A DNA stretch of 64,000 nucleotides from Rhodospirillaceae bacterium. Lineage in GTDB: Bacteria > Pseudomonadota > Alphaproteobacteria > Rhodospirillales > Rhodospirillaceae. The position numbers and the translations under genes were made by a program. The number at the start of each line of letters is the position of its first letter. Position 1 is the first letter of the stretch. A model generated the notes under the pieces. The model saw only the letters and a list, made by a program, of their open reading frames with translations, did no database searches and was not told where the DNA came from. The DNA is taken from assembly GCA_002737725.1 (NCBI GenBank), contig NSIP01000010.1:1-64000 (forward strand), written 5' to 3'. Positions 25,669 through 33,100 of the stretch are shown here, piece by piece.

Positions 25669-26452
25669 ATTTCGCGAACTGAATTTTCTGCTCTTTGCCC
25701 GCCACCACGTGCGCGAAGTCGAGTAGGTCGATACCCTTGGCCCCCGGAATCGCGTGCTCGATGGGTTTGGTCAGGCGCGGGCCGGTCACAATATCCAAGT
25801 GGCTATGTACGACTAAGGTCTTGCATGTCACGTTCTTCAACTGCGCGGTGACATTATGGGCCAAACACGCATTGAGGAAGCGGTCGTGCGCGCCAAAGCG
25901 GCCATTGAGTTCGCGCCATGGGCCGTTAGGCCCCAGCAACTTTTGCTGGTTGGCGTTGTAGAAATCCTCACGGAAGCTCATGACACACACCAAGCGCTGA
26001 AACGTCGCCCAGCCCGCGTCGCGATGAATCACGCGGAATAATTCCATCTGCTCGTGAAAGAACGCGTCGGTAGTTTCACACCAGGCCCCCATGTTCATCA
26101 TCGACTTTACCATGTCGGGCCGCTTAAGGGCGATGACTTGGCTAATGCACGCGCCCATGCCGACCAAGCCAATCAGGTGCGCGTTGCTTTTGAAGCCCAA
26201 ATGTTCCAGGAGCTGTATGCCGTCATCGGCGTACATATCAATCGAGGAAGGTTTCGACAGGTCATCATCTGAATCGCCAATGCCGCGATAATCAATAATC
26301 ACAACGCGGTGGTTTTCGCTTAAGCCGCGCGGCAAATGTCCCTCGCCGCCATGGCAGAAGGTGCCCCACCCGCCCATCAGTAAAACCGGCTCGCCCGTCG
26401 TGCCGTGAACTTCGTAATACATGTTGTGGTCGTTAATGCGCGCGATGGGCAT
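25637..26452 (-). CDS. alpha/beta-hydrolase fold protein lacking the nucleophile serine
   Basis: A 271-residue alpha/beta-hydrolase. MYYEVHGTTGEPVLLMGGWG (about 11-30) covers the first strand and oxyanion loop, IIDYRGIGDSDD (about 52-63) follows, and DFAHVVAGKEQ near the C-terminus offers the catalytic His. Where the nucleophile elbow GxSxGG is expected, the sequence is GLVGMGA (95-101), so the serine position is valine. Either it is not a classical hydrolase or the elbow is rebuilt. The start at 26452 is chosen because family similarity begins there; the frame is open upstream. Its substrate is unknown. Confidence 0.8.
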   Translation of the reverse strand: MPIARINDHNMYYEVHGTTGEPVLLMGGWGTFCHGGEGHLPRGLSENHRVVIIDYRGIGDSDDDLSKPSSIDMYADDGIQLLEHLGFKSNAHLIGLVGMGACISQVIALKRPDMVKSMMNMGAWCETTDAFFHEQMELFRVIHRDAGWATFQRLVCVMSFREDFYNANQQKLLGPNGPWRELNGRFGAHDRFLNACLAHNVTAQLKNVTCKTLVVHSHLDIVTGPRLTKPIEHAIPGAKGIDLLDFAHVVAGKEQKIQFAKLVADWMASVA

Positions 26453-26632
26453 GGATGGGCTCTTTACGATGAATGATGAAAGTACGCGTATTTTTTGCCC
26501 GGATTTTATGGGTGGGGCAAGGGGCGATGGTGTGGCTTCGTCCATTCAATCGTTTGAAATATTACCAATAATTCTCCGGAAATTGAAATTCTCTGTGGCA
26601 CACGTATCTCTAGTTCAACACCCGCTCCGGGC

Positions 26633-26695
26633 CTCTCTGGCGAGAGAATGCTGGCACTCTCGCGATGTCGGATTGCTTCAGACATCGCGTGCCAG
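26633..26695 (+). promoter_or_regulatory. structured 5' leader of the TerC-family gene
   Basis: Two stems precede the gene. CTCTC (26633-26637) and GAGAG (26642-26646) form a short hairpin with loop TGGC. CGCGATGTC (26661-26669) pairs with GACATCGCG (26681-26689), and CTGGCA (26651-26656) pairs with TGCCAG (26690-26695) at the base, giving a long hairpin ending 22 bases before the GTG start. TerC-family genes are often under yybP-ykoY manganese riboswitches, but I cannot find the conserved loops of that class here. The element is reported as an unclassified structured leader. Confidence 0.5.
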
Positions 26696-26717
26696 TGCGA
26701 CCAAAGGGGTTCTTTCT

Positions 26718-27686
26718 GTGGAATTTGCATTTCTCTATGCCGACTTACTCGGCAAACCGACCTGGATGTGGTTGGCATTTCTCGGCATCGTCATCGCGCT
26801 GCTGACTTTCGATCTCGGCGTTCTGCACAAGAAAACCCGCGAGATCGAGGTAAAAGAAAGCCTCATCCTCTCTGTCGTCTACATCACCCTGGGCTTGGCC
26901 TTCGGGGTGTGGGTGTGGTGGTACTTAGGCGCTGAGCTGGGGATGGCCCACATGACCACGTTCGTGGTCGAGAAGATGCTAGGCATAGACAACGTCTTTG
27001 TCATCGCCATTATTTTCTCATTCATCGCTGTGCCGCGCCCGTACCAGCACCGCGTATTGTTCTGGGGCATCTTGGGCGTCATCGTATTGCGCGCCATCAT
27101 GATCGGCCTTGGCGCAACGCTGGTCGCGCAGTTCGGCTGGGTGCTTTACATTTTAGCTGCGTTCCTGATCGCCACAGGCGTGAAAATGTTGGTGCTCGCC
27201 GATAAGGAATATTCGATCGCGAACAACCCTATCGTTGCGTTCATGCGCAAGCACTTCAACGTGACGAACAAACCGCACGGCGAAAAATTCTTCGTCCAAA
27301 AGCCACATCCGGCCAGTGGCAAGGCAGTGTGGTTTATGACGCCGCCGTTCATGGCCTTGGTTTTGATCGAGGTGGCCGACGTAATCTTTGCGGTCGATAG
27401 TGTACCTGCTATCTTCGCGCTGACCACAGATCCTTTCATTGTGTATACCTCCAACATCTTCGCCATCTTGGGCTTGCGGGCGCTGTACTTTGTACTGGCG
27501 GCGATGATCACCCGCTTCACCTACCTCAAGACGGCGCTTGCCGTGGTGCTGATCTCCATCGGCTCGAAAATCTTTATCGCCGATCTGTTGGGGATCGTGA
27601 AGTTCCCGCCAGCGGTATCACTCTCCATCACCTTCGCCATTCTGGCTTTTGGCGTGGTCTACAGCTTGTGGAAGATGCGCGGATAG
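26718..27686 (+). CDS. TerC-family integral membrane protein
   Basis: A 322-residue membrane protein of the TerC/Alx family, linked in other bacteria to manganese or metal-ion export and tellurite resistance. The three conserved acidic motifs are FDLGVLH (about 34-40), MLGIDNVFVI (about 89-98) and FAVDSVPAIFAL (about 222-233), lying in predicted membrane helices; eight to nine helices are expected. The start is taken as GTG 26718, preceded at suitable distance by AAAGGGG; the open frame continues 300 bases upstream but passes through a hairpin-rich, non-protein-like stretch. The metal transported here is not known. Confidence 0.9.
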   Translation: MEFAFLYADLLGKPTWMWLAFLGIVIALLTFDLGVLHKKTREIEVKESLILSVVYITLGLAFGVWVWWYLGAELGMAHMTTFVVEKMLGIDNVFVIAIIFSFIAVPRPYQHRVLFWGILGVIVLRAIMIGLGATLVAQFGWVLYILAAFLIATGVKMLVLADKEYSIANNPIVAFMRKHFNVTNKPHGEKFFVQKPHPASGKAVWFMTPPFMALVLIEVADVIFAVDSVPAIFALTTDPFIVYTSNIFAILGLRALYFVLAAMITRFTYLKTALAVVLISIGSKIFIADLLGIVKFPPAVSLSITFAILAFGVVYSLWKMRG

Positions 27687-27721
27687 CCGGTCGTTTCATC
27701 CATCCCAACCGGAGGCGCGTC

Positions 27722-27928
27722 ATGATCCAAGATTCTCTCATATCGTTGTTCACCGATCTGATTGTTCCCCCAATGCAGGCTGATATCATTGCGAAATTTG
27801 CGACCGCGCGCGCCATGGCCGACCCCATGTGGGGCGCATCTATGGCGTTTCGGGTGTGGTCGGAAGCCGTCACACCCGAGGGCATGTTACATGAGGTCGT
27901 GCCGGGTTACGAACCGGCGCGGAGTTAG
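27722..27928 (+). CDS. small hypothetical protein (68 aa)
   Basis: A 68-residue open frame starting at ATG 27722 with a strong GGAGG nine bases before it, 35 bases after the TerC gene on the same strand. The product begins MIQDSLISLFTDLIVPPM and includes ADPMWGASMAFRVWSEAV; it has no signal peptide and no known motif. The ribosome site and the spacing suggest it is translated with terC. No function is assigned. Confidence 0.55.
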   Translation: MIQDSLISLFTDLIVPPMQADIIAKFATARAMADPMWGASMAFRVWSEAVTPEGMLHEVVPGYEPARS

Positions 27929-28001
27929 CCAAACCCTATCTGTCGCAGCTCGGGGTTTAGCTTACTCCGCTGTTTTTCAAGCAGTTCCGCCGCATGTTTG
28001 T

Positions 28002-28640
28002 TTAAGCGGCTCCGCTGCGATGCGCATCGTCCGCCAGCAGCATGCCTTCCATGGTTTTGCTGTAAAGCCTCTTGAAGTCGGGATCGGTGCGGTACACGCG
28101 CACCACGTCGATGGCACAACGCGCCATCAAGCGCTGGGTATAGGGCGATGATCCGTTGCGCAGAATACCAGCCGCTTCGACGCCACTGAACAGTTGGTCG
28201 ATCATCATCACGTATTGATTGTGCGTTTTCTCGATCAGCTTGAATTCGTCGTGGCCAATACGCAGGAACAGCGCCTCGCCAAAGCGTTCCCATAACATCG
28301 GGTACATATCGATCACGCCGTACACCATTTCGGTGGGCGACTTGCCCTTCAGTCTCTCCATGTGCGTGACGCCGGTTTGAAAAATCGGGTCGAGAATATG
28401 GAACAACAAATCGCGCTTACTAGTGAAGATGCTATAGAAGGTGCTGCGCGCCAAGTTGGCATCGGCCAGAATTTCTTCCACGCTCACATTCTCAATGCCA
28501 CGCCCCAGAAACATTTTGGCCCCCATGCGCAGCACGTTTTGGCGCATGCGCTCGCGGCGCTGCGCCACGCGGGGGCTGCGGGGTGTGTGGTTGCGCGCCG
28601 AGGCGGTGTCGGCGGTGTTGCTGTTTGCGCTTGTCATCAT
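28002..28640 (-). CDS. TetR/AcrR family transcriptional regulator
   Basis: A 212-residue regulator with a TetR-type helix-turn-helix: RQNVLRMGAKMFLGRGIENV then SVEEILADANLARSTFYSIF (about 50-69) and TSKRDLLFHIL. The C-terminal ligand domain is not assignable. A near-perfect 18-base palindrome at 28678-28695 lies 38 bases before the start, suggesting autoregulation. Neighbours are an isochorismatase-like amidohydrolase upstream on the same strand and the TerC region downstream; which it controls is unclear. Confidence 0.9.
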   Translation of the reverse strand: MMTSANSNTADTASARNHTPRSPRVAQRRERMRQNVLRMGAKMFLGRGIENVSVEEILADANLARSTFYSIFTSKRDLLFHILDPIFQTGVTHMERLKGKSPTEMVYGVIDMYPMLWERFGEALFLRIGHDEFKLIEKTHNQYVMMIDQLFSGVEAAGILRNGSSPYTQRLMARCAIDVVRVYRTDPDFKRLYSKTMEGMLLADDAHRSGAA

Positions 28641-28677
28641 TGCCGGTGCTGCATGGGAAAAGCTCTTAAATACACAG

Positions 28678-28695
28678 ATGTCTGAAATCAGACGT
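28678..28695. promoter_or_regulatory. palindromic operator candidate upstream of tetR-type gene
   Basis: ATGTCTGAAATCAGACGT reads as ATGTCTG, four central bases, CAGACGT; only one pair is mismatched. A further AGACGTTTATGTATGTCT overlaps it. Position 38 bases before the TetR-family start fits an autoregulatory operator. Confidence 0.45.
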
Positions 28696-28866
28696 TTATG
28701 TATGTCTCCATGCCCAGAGCGTCAAGCTTTGCTAAGGTGCGTACTGCACTGCAGCAAAATTATACCTGCCAGGGGGCAAAACATCCACCAAGTGTCTGGT
28801 ATATCCAGTAAATAGCTTTCAATAACCGCTGGAACCGGTCCCCGCACTGCAACACAAACTGCCGCT

Positions 28867-29517
28867 TTAATCTGCTGCCGCAGCCAGCCCTTTTTGCGCC
28901 GCGAGCCGCTTGAAGTAGGCCAGCACCTCGGTCGAGGTCATCACGTCGCAATAGCGTCGTCCGCAATCGGTCAGGTTTGATTGGTGGGGTCCGATGTCCA
29001 CATCGCCGCAGCAGTCCTCGGGCACAATCACCCGGTAGCCATACGAGAAGCCATCAACGATCGAGGCACGCACGCAGCCCGACGTATTGCAGCCGGTGAT
29101 GATCACGGTGTCCACGCACTGCTTGATCAGAAAGCTCATCAAGGGCGTGCCGAAGAAGATGCTAGGGGCGTTCTTCCAGAAGTTGAAGTCGTAGGTGGGG
29201 TCGTAGACGCGCTCGTCCATCTCGGTGGTCGGGTCGCCGTAAAGCCAGCCCGTGTGCAGGCAGGCGATCTTCCAATAGCCGATGTCTTTCTCACTGCCCC
29301 AGCCCACGCGGCAACTGGCCACAGGTACGTTGATGGCGCGGGCCGCTTTCAGAAGTTTGGAGGTTTGTTCGACGGCTTTGTGAACATAGGGGCTGCGGCC
29401 CAATTCATATTGCGGCTCGGTGAAGCCTTTTTGGAAGTCCACCACCACTACGGCGGGGCGTTCGCCAAAGCCGACGGTACGCGCACCGAAGGTCGCCTCG
29501 GAATATTTATCAGCCAT
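28867..29517 (-). CDS. isochorismatase-like cysteine hydrolase (N-carbamoylsarcosine amidase type)
   Basis: A 216-residue amidohydrolase. AVVVVDFQKGFTEP (about 22-35) contains the catalytic Asp, FWKNAPSIFFGTPL (about 112-125) the Lys, and ITGCNTSGCVRASIVDG (about 139-155) the Cys nucleophile. The TSGCVRA block places it with N-carbamoylsarcosine amidase-like enzymes, which release ammonia and carbon dioxide from N-carbamoyl amino acids. It shares overall plan with the enzyme at 16982-17623 but is clearly a separate lineage. Together with hyuAB it could process the linear product of hydantoin opening. Confidence 0.9.
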   Translation of the reverse strand: MADKYSEATFGARTVGFGERPAVVVVDFQKGFTEPQYELGRSPYVHKAVEQTSKLLKAARAINVPVASCRVGWGSEKDIGYWKIACLHTGWLYGDPTTEMDERVYDPTYDFNFWKNAPSIFFGTPLMSFLIKQCVDTVIITGCNTSGCVRASIVDGFSYGYRVIVPEDCCGDVDIGPHQSNLTDCGRRYCDVMTSTEVLAYFKRLAAQKGLAAAAD

Positions 29518-29575
29518 CTGGCCTGCTCCCTGATTGGAGCGAGCAGTTTAGCCAAGCTGAAAGGCCGCCGCTACC

Positions 29576-29752
29576 CTAGGCTTGGTTAAGTTCAGAGGAC
29601 TTGATGGGGAATAGCTGCGAGAGCTGACGCGAGGCGCGCTGCTCGATTCGCCTACACACCGCAATGGGGTCAGGCCCGCTGTGGCTCGCGCGCGGCACAC
29701 GCTTGATGTCAGGAAAACTCGGTTGGCTATTCTCGTTTTTGTCATGGTGCAT
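29576..29752 (-). CDS. possible small hypothetical protein (58 aa)
   Basis: An open frame from ATG 29752, preceded by GTGGGG, encoding 58 residues that begin MHHDKNENSQPSFPDIKR and end FPIKSSELNQA. It is 58 bases upstream of the isochorismatase-like gene on the same strand. No motif, signal peptide or membrane helix is visible and no relative is known to me. It could be chance. The rest of 29518-29819 shows nothing else I can support. Confidence 0.25.
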   Translation of the reverse strand: MHHDKNENSQPSFPDIKRVPRASHSGPDPIAVCRRIEQRASRQLSQLFPIKSSELNQA

Positions 29753-29819
29753 CCCCACTCGCGGCTCTTAAAATGGCTGTAGAGGGTTAGTATTCGCTTG
29801 AGGGGTAAACATTCAGCTA

Positions 29820-30284
29820 ATGCGCCACTGGCTTGCCCGCATTTATCGCGTGATTCCACGCCCACTGATGCGTTTGGCGCTCTGGGCCTTCAACCCTAAG
29901 TTCAATGTGGGTGCGGTTGGGCTGTTCCTCACGCCCGATCAGCGCGTGCTCGTCCTCAAGCATGTGTATCGGCACGCCTATCCGTGGGGCTTGCCCGGCG
30001 GTTACTTGCAACGTGGCGAAAGCGCAGAGGTGGGAATCCTTCGTGAGTTGTTCGAAGAAACCGGCCTCAAGGCTGTGATTGATCGCGTTCTCTGTGTTGA
30101 GGACGTTGATCGATGGCAACGCGAAGTCGTGTTTGTCGGACACATCGATCCGGCGCAAATGCAGCACCTCAATCATGAAACTTTCGAGGCGACGTTTATT
30201 GCGCTGAACCAACTTCCAGCCGATATGCTGCCGCGCCATGCCCGCTTGGTTGCGCGCGTTGCTAGTTCAGCTTCGGCACAGTAA
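29820..30284 (+). CDS. NUDIX hydrolase
   Basis: A 154-residue NUDIX protein cleaving nucleoside diphosphates linked to another group. The NUDIX box GGYLQRGESAEVGILRELFE (about 60-79, continuing ETGL) keeps the pattern Gx5Ex7REuxEExGu that binds magnesium. The N-terminal 25 residues are basic and helical. The substrate is not predictable. Its 3' end overlaps a degenerate gene on the other strand. Confidence 0.9.
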   Translation: MRHWLARIYRVIPRPLMRLALWAFNPKFNVGAVGLFLTPDQRVLVLKHVYRHAYPWGLPGGYLQRGESAEVGILRELFEETGLKAVIDRVLCVEDVDRWQREVVFVGHIDPAQMQHLNHETFEATFIALNQLPADMLPRHARLVARVASSASAQ

Positions 30285-30672
30285 CACAGGCGGTGTAGTC
30301 AACCGCGCTGTCAGTCTCGCCGAAGAATGGAAAATCTGCAGCGACGACATCAATGGCTGATGTGTTAGATGGGCGCACGGTAGTAGTTGTTACTTGTATA
30401 TTGTTGAGGTCCGCGGCCGTGCGGGAGCGACTGACCCAATCCATGTCGCCGAGAATCGAGTTGGCAATAATCACCTATCGCGCGTGAAGTTCGCCATCGG
30501 TCAAAGCGGTGACGGCCGAGCCAACAAACACCACATCGTAAGCGCGCTCGCTGCGGCATTTGAATACCGCGAGGTAGGCCAGCGCATCGGCCACTTCGAT
30601 CATGTCGAACTACGGCCAGCGCGGTGTTGCGCCGTCGGCCAGACTCAGCCAATGCTGGGTGAAGGCAATCAT
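30262..30672 (-). pseudogene. decayed PAS_5-like gene
   Basis: From 30672 the minus-strand frame reads MIAFTQHWLSLADGATPRWP, stops at TAG (30610-30612), continues FDMIEVADALAYLAVF and YDVVFVGSAVTALTDGEL, stops again at TAG (30475-30477), and then runs to 30262 through IIANSILGDMDW and ending CVTVPKLN. The pattern of a tryptophan-containing first helix, FD, a strand, VGS and a C-terminal polar domain resembles PAS_5 proteins such as the one at 17689-18219. Two in-frame stops with similar coding quality on both sides indicate a recent pseudogene. Family assignment is tentative. Confidence 0.5.
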
Positions 30673-30752
30673 CGGCGGCGGCAGCAATGGATAGCGTGGC
30701 TGGCCTAGGTTCCGCTCACGGGCCAAGCACCTAATTTCATCCGTACCACAAA

Positions 30753-30923
30753 ATGGTCAAAGACCAACCCTGCGCCGGGCTTCCCCGCATCAGATTCCCA
30801 CTCAAGCGTGAAGACTACGCCTGGACAAGACCTGTATTCGCTTACCCTGATGTGGCAACTTACAAAGGCAAAGGCGACTGGCAAGACCCTGCCGCCTGGG
30901 TCAAATCAAGACCGAAGAAATAA
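30753..30923 (+). pseudogene. C-terminal fragment of a tannase/feruloyl esterase-like protein
   Basis: A 56-residue open frame preceded by an in-frame TAA. It ends with TRPVFAYPDVATYKGKGDW, a pattern typical of the extreme C-terminus of tannase/feruloyl esterase family proteins (RPL-x-PYP-x-VA-x-YKGxGD). The several hundred upstream residues, including the catalytic core, are absent. It is therefore a residue of a lost gene. It ends 11 bases before the serine-hydrolase gene, so that gene's original operon may have contained the esterase. The remaining bases between 30673 and 30752 hold nothing recognisable. Confidence 0.5.
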
Positions 30924-30934
30924 AGGATACGATT

Positions 30935-32197
30935 TTGAAACAATTGATTTATGCGCTCGTGATGTTGCCAACAATAGCCTGGGCGCAAGGCTCCAAGCCC
31001 ATGACGCTCGAGGACATCAAAAAGAAACTCGAATGGGTGAGGGAGGTGGAAGCGCAAGACTTCGCCTTCTGGCAACGCTACGCCAACATGCCCGACCAGT
31101 CAGCCTTCCGTCAGGGTCAAGAGTGGTACAACCCCATGGCGTTGGTGGACGGCGGTTTGAGTCCTTATTTACCTGTCGCCAAGACTTCAGAGTCGGCGAC
31201 CATTGACCCAGCCGCTCTCGAGAAGGCCGCGGCCTATGCCACCGCGCGCGAGACGCAGGCCTTTATCGTCTACCACAAAGGCAAAATTCGCTATCAGCGT
31301 TACATGGACGGCTACACCGACACATCGGCCATCAGCTCGCATTCATGGGTCAAAACGCTGCATGGAATTTTATTCGGCTTCGCATTGTCTGATGGCAAAA
31401 TCAAAAGCCTCGACGAACCCGTCGACACCCACATCACCGAGTGGAAGGGCGATCCGCGTGGCAAAATCACCATTCGTCAGATGCTGCACAACACGTCGGG
31501 TATCGAAGACGCCGATTTGCGCAATATCGATCCCCTTACCAACCTCGGCTTACAGATGGTGGAAGGCAGCAATGTCACCGCCGCCGTGCTGGGGCACAAA
31601 TTGAAAGATCAGCCCGGCACGGCGTTTAGCCATAACAACGTCACGACGCAAATCCTCGGGTTGATCCTGACGCGCGCGACAGGTGTGCGCTTTGATAAAT
31701 ATTTGTCCGATAAACTTTGGCGTCCTGTCGGTGCCCAGCGCGGCGCTTTGCGCATGGACAAAACTTACAACGGCAACGTCATTTCGTATTGCTGCTTTCT
31801 GTCTGCCCCGTCCGATTGGATGCGGGTGGCGCACCTGCTGTTGAAAGACGGAAAGCTCGCTGACGGCACGCAACTTCTGCCGGTTGGCTGGGTTGCGGAG
31901 ATGAAGAAGGGGTCAGTCCCAAACCCCAACTATGGGCTTCACATTTGGGTTGATGCCAAATTCGAGAAACTGCGGCCCTATATTCCCACAATGCCTGCTG
32001 CATTTCACAATACACACTCGGAACCGTTTGCGGTGGATGACATGTTTTACTTCGATGGTGGGGGCAAGGTACGCATTTGGATGAGCCCCAAGCTTGATCT
32101 CATAGTGTTGCGCATGGGCTTCCCGCCCCCCAAGGGCATGGACTTTGATGAAGCCTTCATGCCCAACACCATCATTCGCGGCATCAAAAAGCGCTAA
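30935..32197 (+). CDS. exported serine hydrolase (beta-lactamase/6-aminohexanoate hydrolase-like)
   Basis: A 420-residue protein with a Sec signal (first 18 residues, cleavage after AWA). SSHSWVKTLHG carries the SxxK pair Ser137 and Lys140 of class C beta-lactamase-like hydrolases; ITIRQMLHNTSGIED is the helix-loop usually reading LLxHTSGL. In place of the YxN motif the sequence is AFSHNN, so the tyrosine is not obvious. Relatives include esterases, amidases and nylon-oligomer hydrolases; the substrate is unknown. It is followed 16 bases later by a DUF1838 gene. Confidence 0.85.
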   Translation: MKQLIYALVMLPTIAWAQGSKPMTLEDIKKKLEWVREVEAQDFAFWQRYANMPDQSAFRQGQEWYNPMALVDGGLSPYLPVAKTSESATIDPAALEKAAAYATARETQAFIVYHKGKIRYQRYMDGYTDTSAISSHSWVKTLHGILFGFALSDGKIKSLDEPVDTHITEWKGDPRGKITIRQMLHNTSGIEDADLRNIDPLTNLGLQMVEGSNVTAAVLGHKLKDQPGTAFSHNNVTTQILGLILTRATGVRFDKYLSDKLWRPVGAQRGALRMDKTYNGNVISYCCFLSAPSDWMRVAHLLLKDGKLADGTQLLPVGWVAEMKKGSVPNPNYGLHIWVDAKFEKLRPYIPTMPAAFHNTHSEPFAVDDMFYFDGGGKVRIWMSPKLDLIVLRMGFPPPKGMDFDEAFMPNTIIRGIKKR

Positions 32198-32213
32198 CAC
32201 AAGGAGCACGACG

Positions 32214-33065
32214 ATGAACATCGGTCGACGGGAAACGCTTGCAGCGGCAGCCGGGTTGGCGCTTGTTGTTGGCAGCAAGGCGCAGGCGACAAAATCGCTC
32301 AATCTCGACCTGACAAAAACCGTCGATAGCTACCGCGCCTATACAAAAATGCGCGGCGCGGGTGAAGGGAAGCTGGCTTTATGGTGGTACACGGGTACGG
32401 TCTGGCTCAAGGTCGAAGACAAAATCCCAGAACAAGTGCTCACGATCGACGGGTTCAGTTTCCAGCGCTTGTCGATCAAGCCCGATGGCTCTCTGGTCCA
32501 GTTGATGGCCGAAGCGGGGTACTTCAAGGATGCCGAGGGCAGGGCGATTGCCGATACGTGGGTCAATCCGTTTAACAACGAAACATGCAAGCCTCGCCAC
32601 TATAAATCGAACCAAACGATTATCGCCAAGCCCGATACCTCGTTGACGGGCGAGGAGGGCGGACGCATGGACGGGCGCAACATGAAGGGACGTATTGGCC
32701 CTGTGTCGGTCAATGGTGATCAGGTGTGGATCCCCGAAAACTTCGGGGCGCGCTTTGTGCTGCCAACGCGCGATAACATTGACCCTAAAGAAGATGTTGG
32801 CGGTGTTTTAGCTAATGCGTCGTTGGCATCGTTCACGGCGAAGCTATCTGATATCCAAAACGCAGAACCTGAATCCGCGCCCAGCAGCATGCATTTCCAA
32901 AGTCTGGGTGGTTTCCTGCCGTGGATGCGGATGGGCAAAACACTCGGTGCTATGAACTGGCAATTGTTTGGCCACAAAGTTGCAAGCGTTGATGCAATTG
33001 CAGCCCCGCTTCGTGCACGCCTCGAGAAAGACTATCCGGGCTGGCTGAAAGATCCGGGGATTTAA
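32214..33065 (+). CDS. DUF1838 family exported protein
   Basis: A 283-residue protein with a twin-arginine-like N-terminus (GRRETLAAAAGLALVVG) and the DUF1838 pattern: LWWYTGTVWLKV (about 57-68), ADTWVNPFNNE (about 112-122), and a C-terminal GYPGW-like end. DUF1838 proteins are widespread in proteobacteria near hydrolases and oxygenases and have no demonstrated activity. AAGGAG precedes the ATG at 32214. A terminator follows immediately. Co-occurrence with a periplasmic serine hydrolase hints at a shared exported substrate. Confidence 0.85.
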   Translation: MNIGRRETLAAAAGLALVVGSKAQATKSLNLDLTKTVDSYRAYTKMRGAGEGKLALWWYTGTVWLKVEDKIPEQVLTIDGFSFQRLSIKPDGSLVQLMAEAGYFKDAEGRAIADTWVNPFNNETCKPRHYKSNQTIIAKPDTSLTGEEGGRMDGRNMKGRIGPVSVNGDQVWIPENFGARFVLPTRDNIDPKEDVGGVLANASLASFTAKLSDIQNAEPESAPSSMHFQSLGGFLPWMRMGKTLGAMNWQLFGHKVASVDAIAAPLRARLEKDYPGWLKDPGI

Positions 33066-33075
33066 CGGGACCTCA

Positions 33076-33100
33076 CCTCTCCCAAAGGAGAGGGCTTTTT
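33076..33100. terminator. hairpin terminator between convergent genes
   Basis: CCTCTCC (33076-33082) and GGAGAGG (33087-33093) form a stem with loop CAAA, followed by GCTTTTT. It lies between the DUF1838 stop and the end of the convergent ABC ATPase gene. Confidence 0.8.

Noticed and set aside
25264-25851. Long plus-strand open frame of 195 codons
   Set aside because: It runs through an intergenic palindrome, an antitoxin remnant and the antisense of a hydrolase gene; composition is not protein-like.
26555-26717. yybP-ykoY manganese riboswitch before the TerC gene
   Set aside because: Strong hairpins exist, but the GGGGAGUAG-type loop and the paired partner loop of that class were not found; kept only as an unclassified leader.
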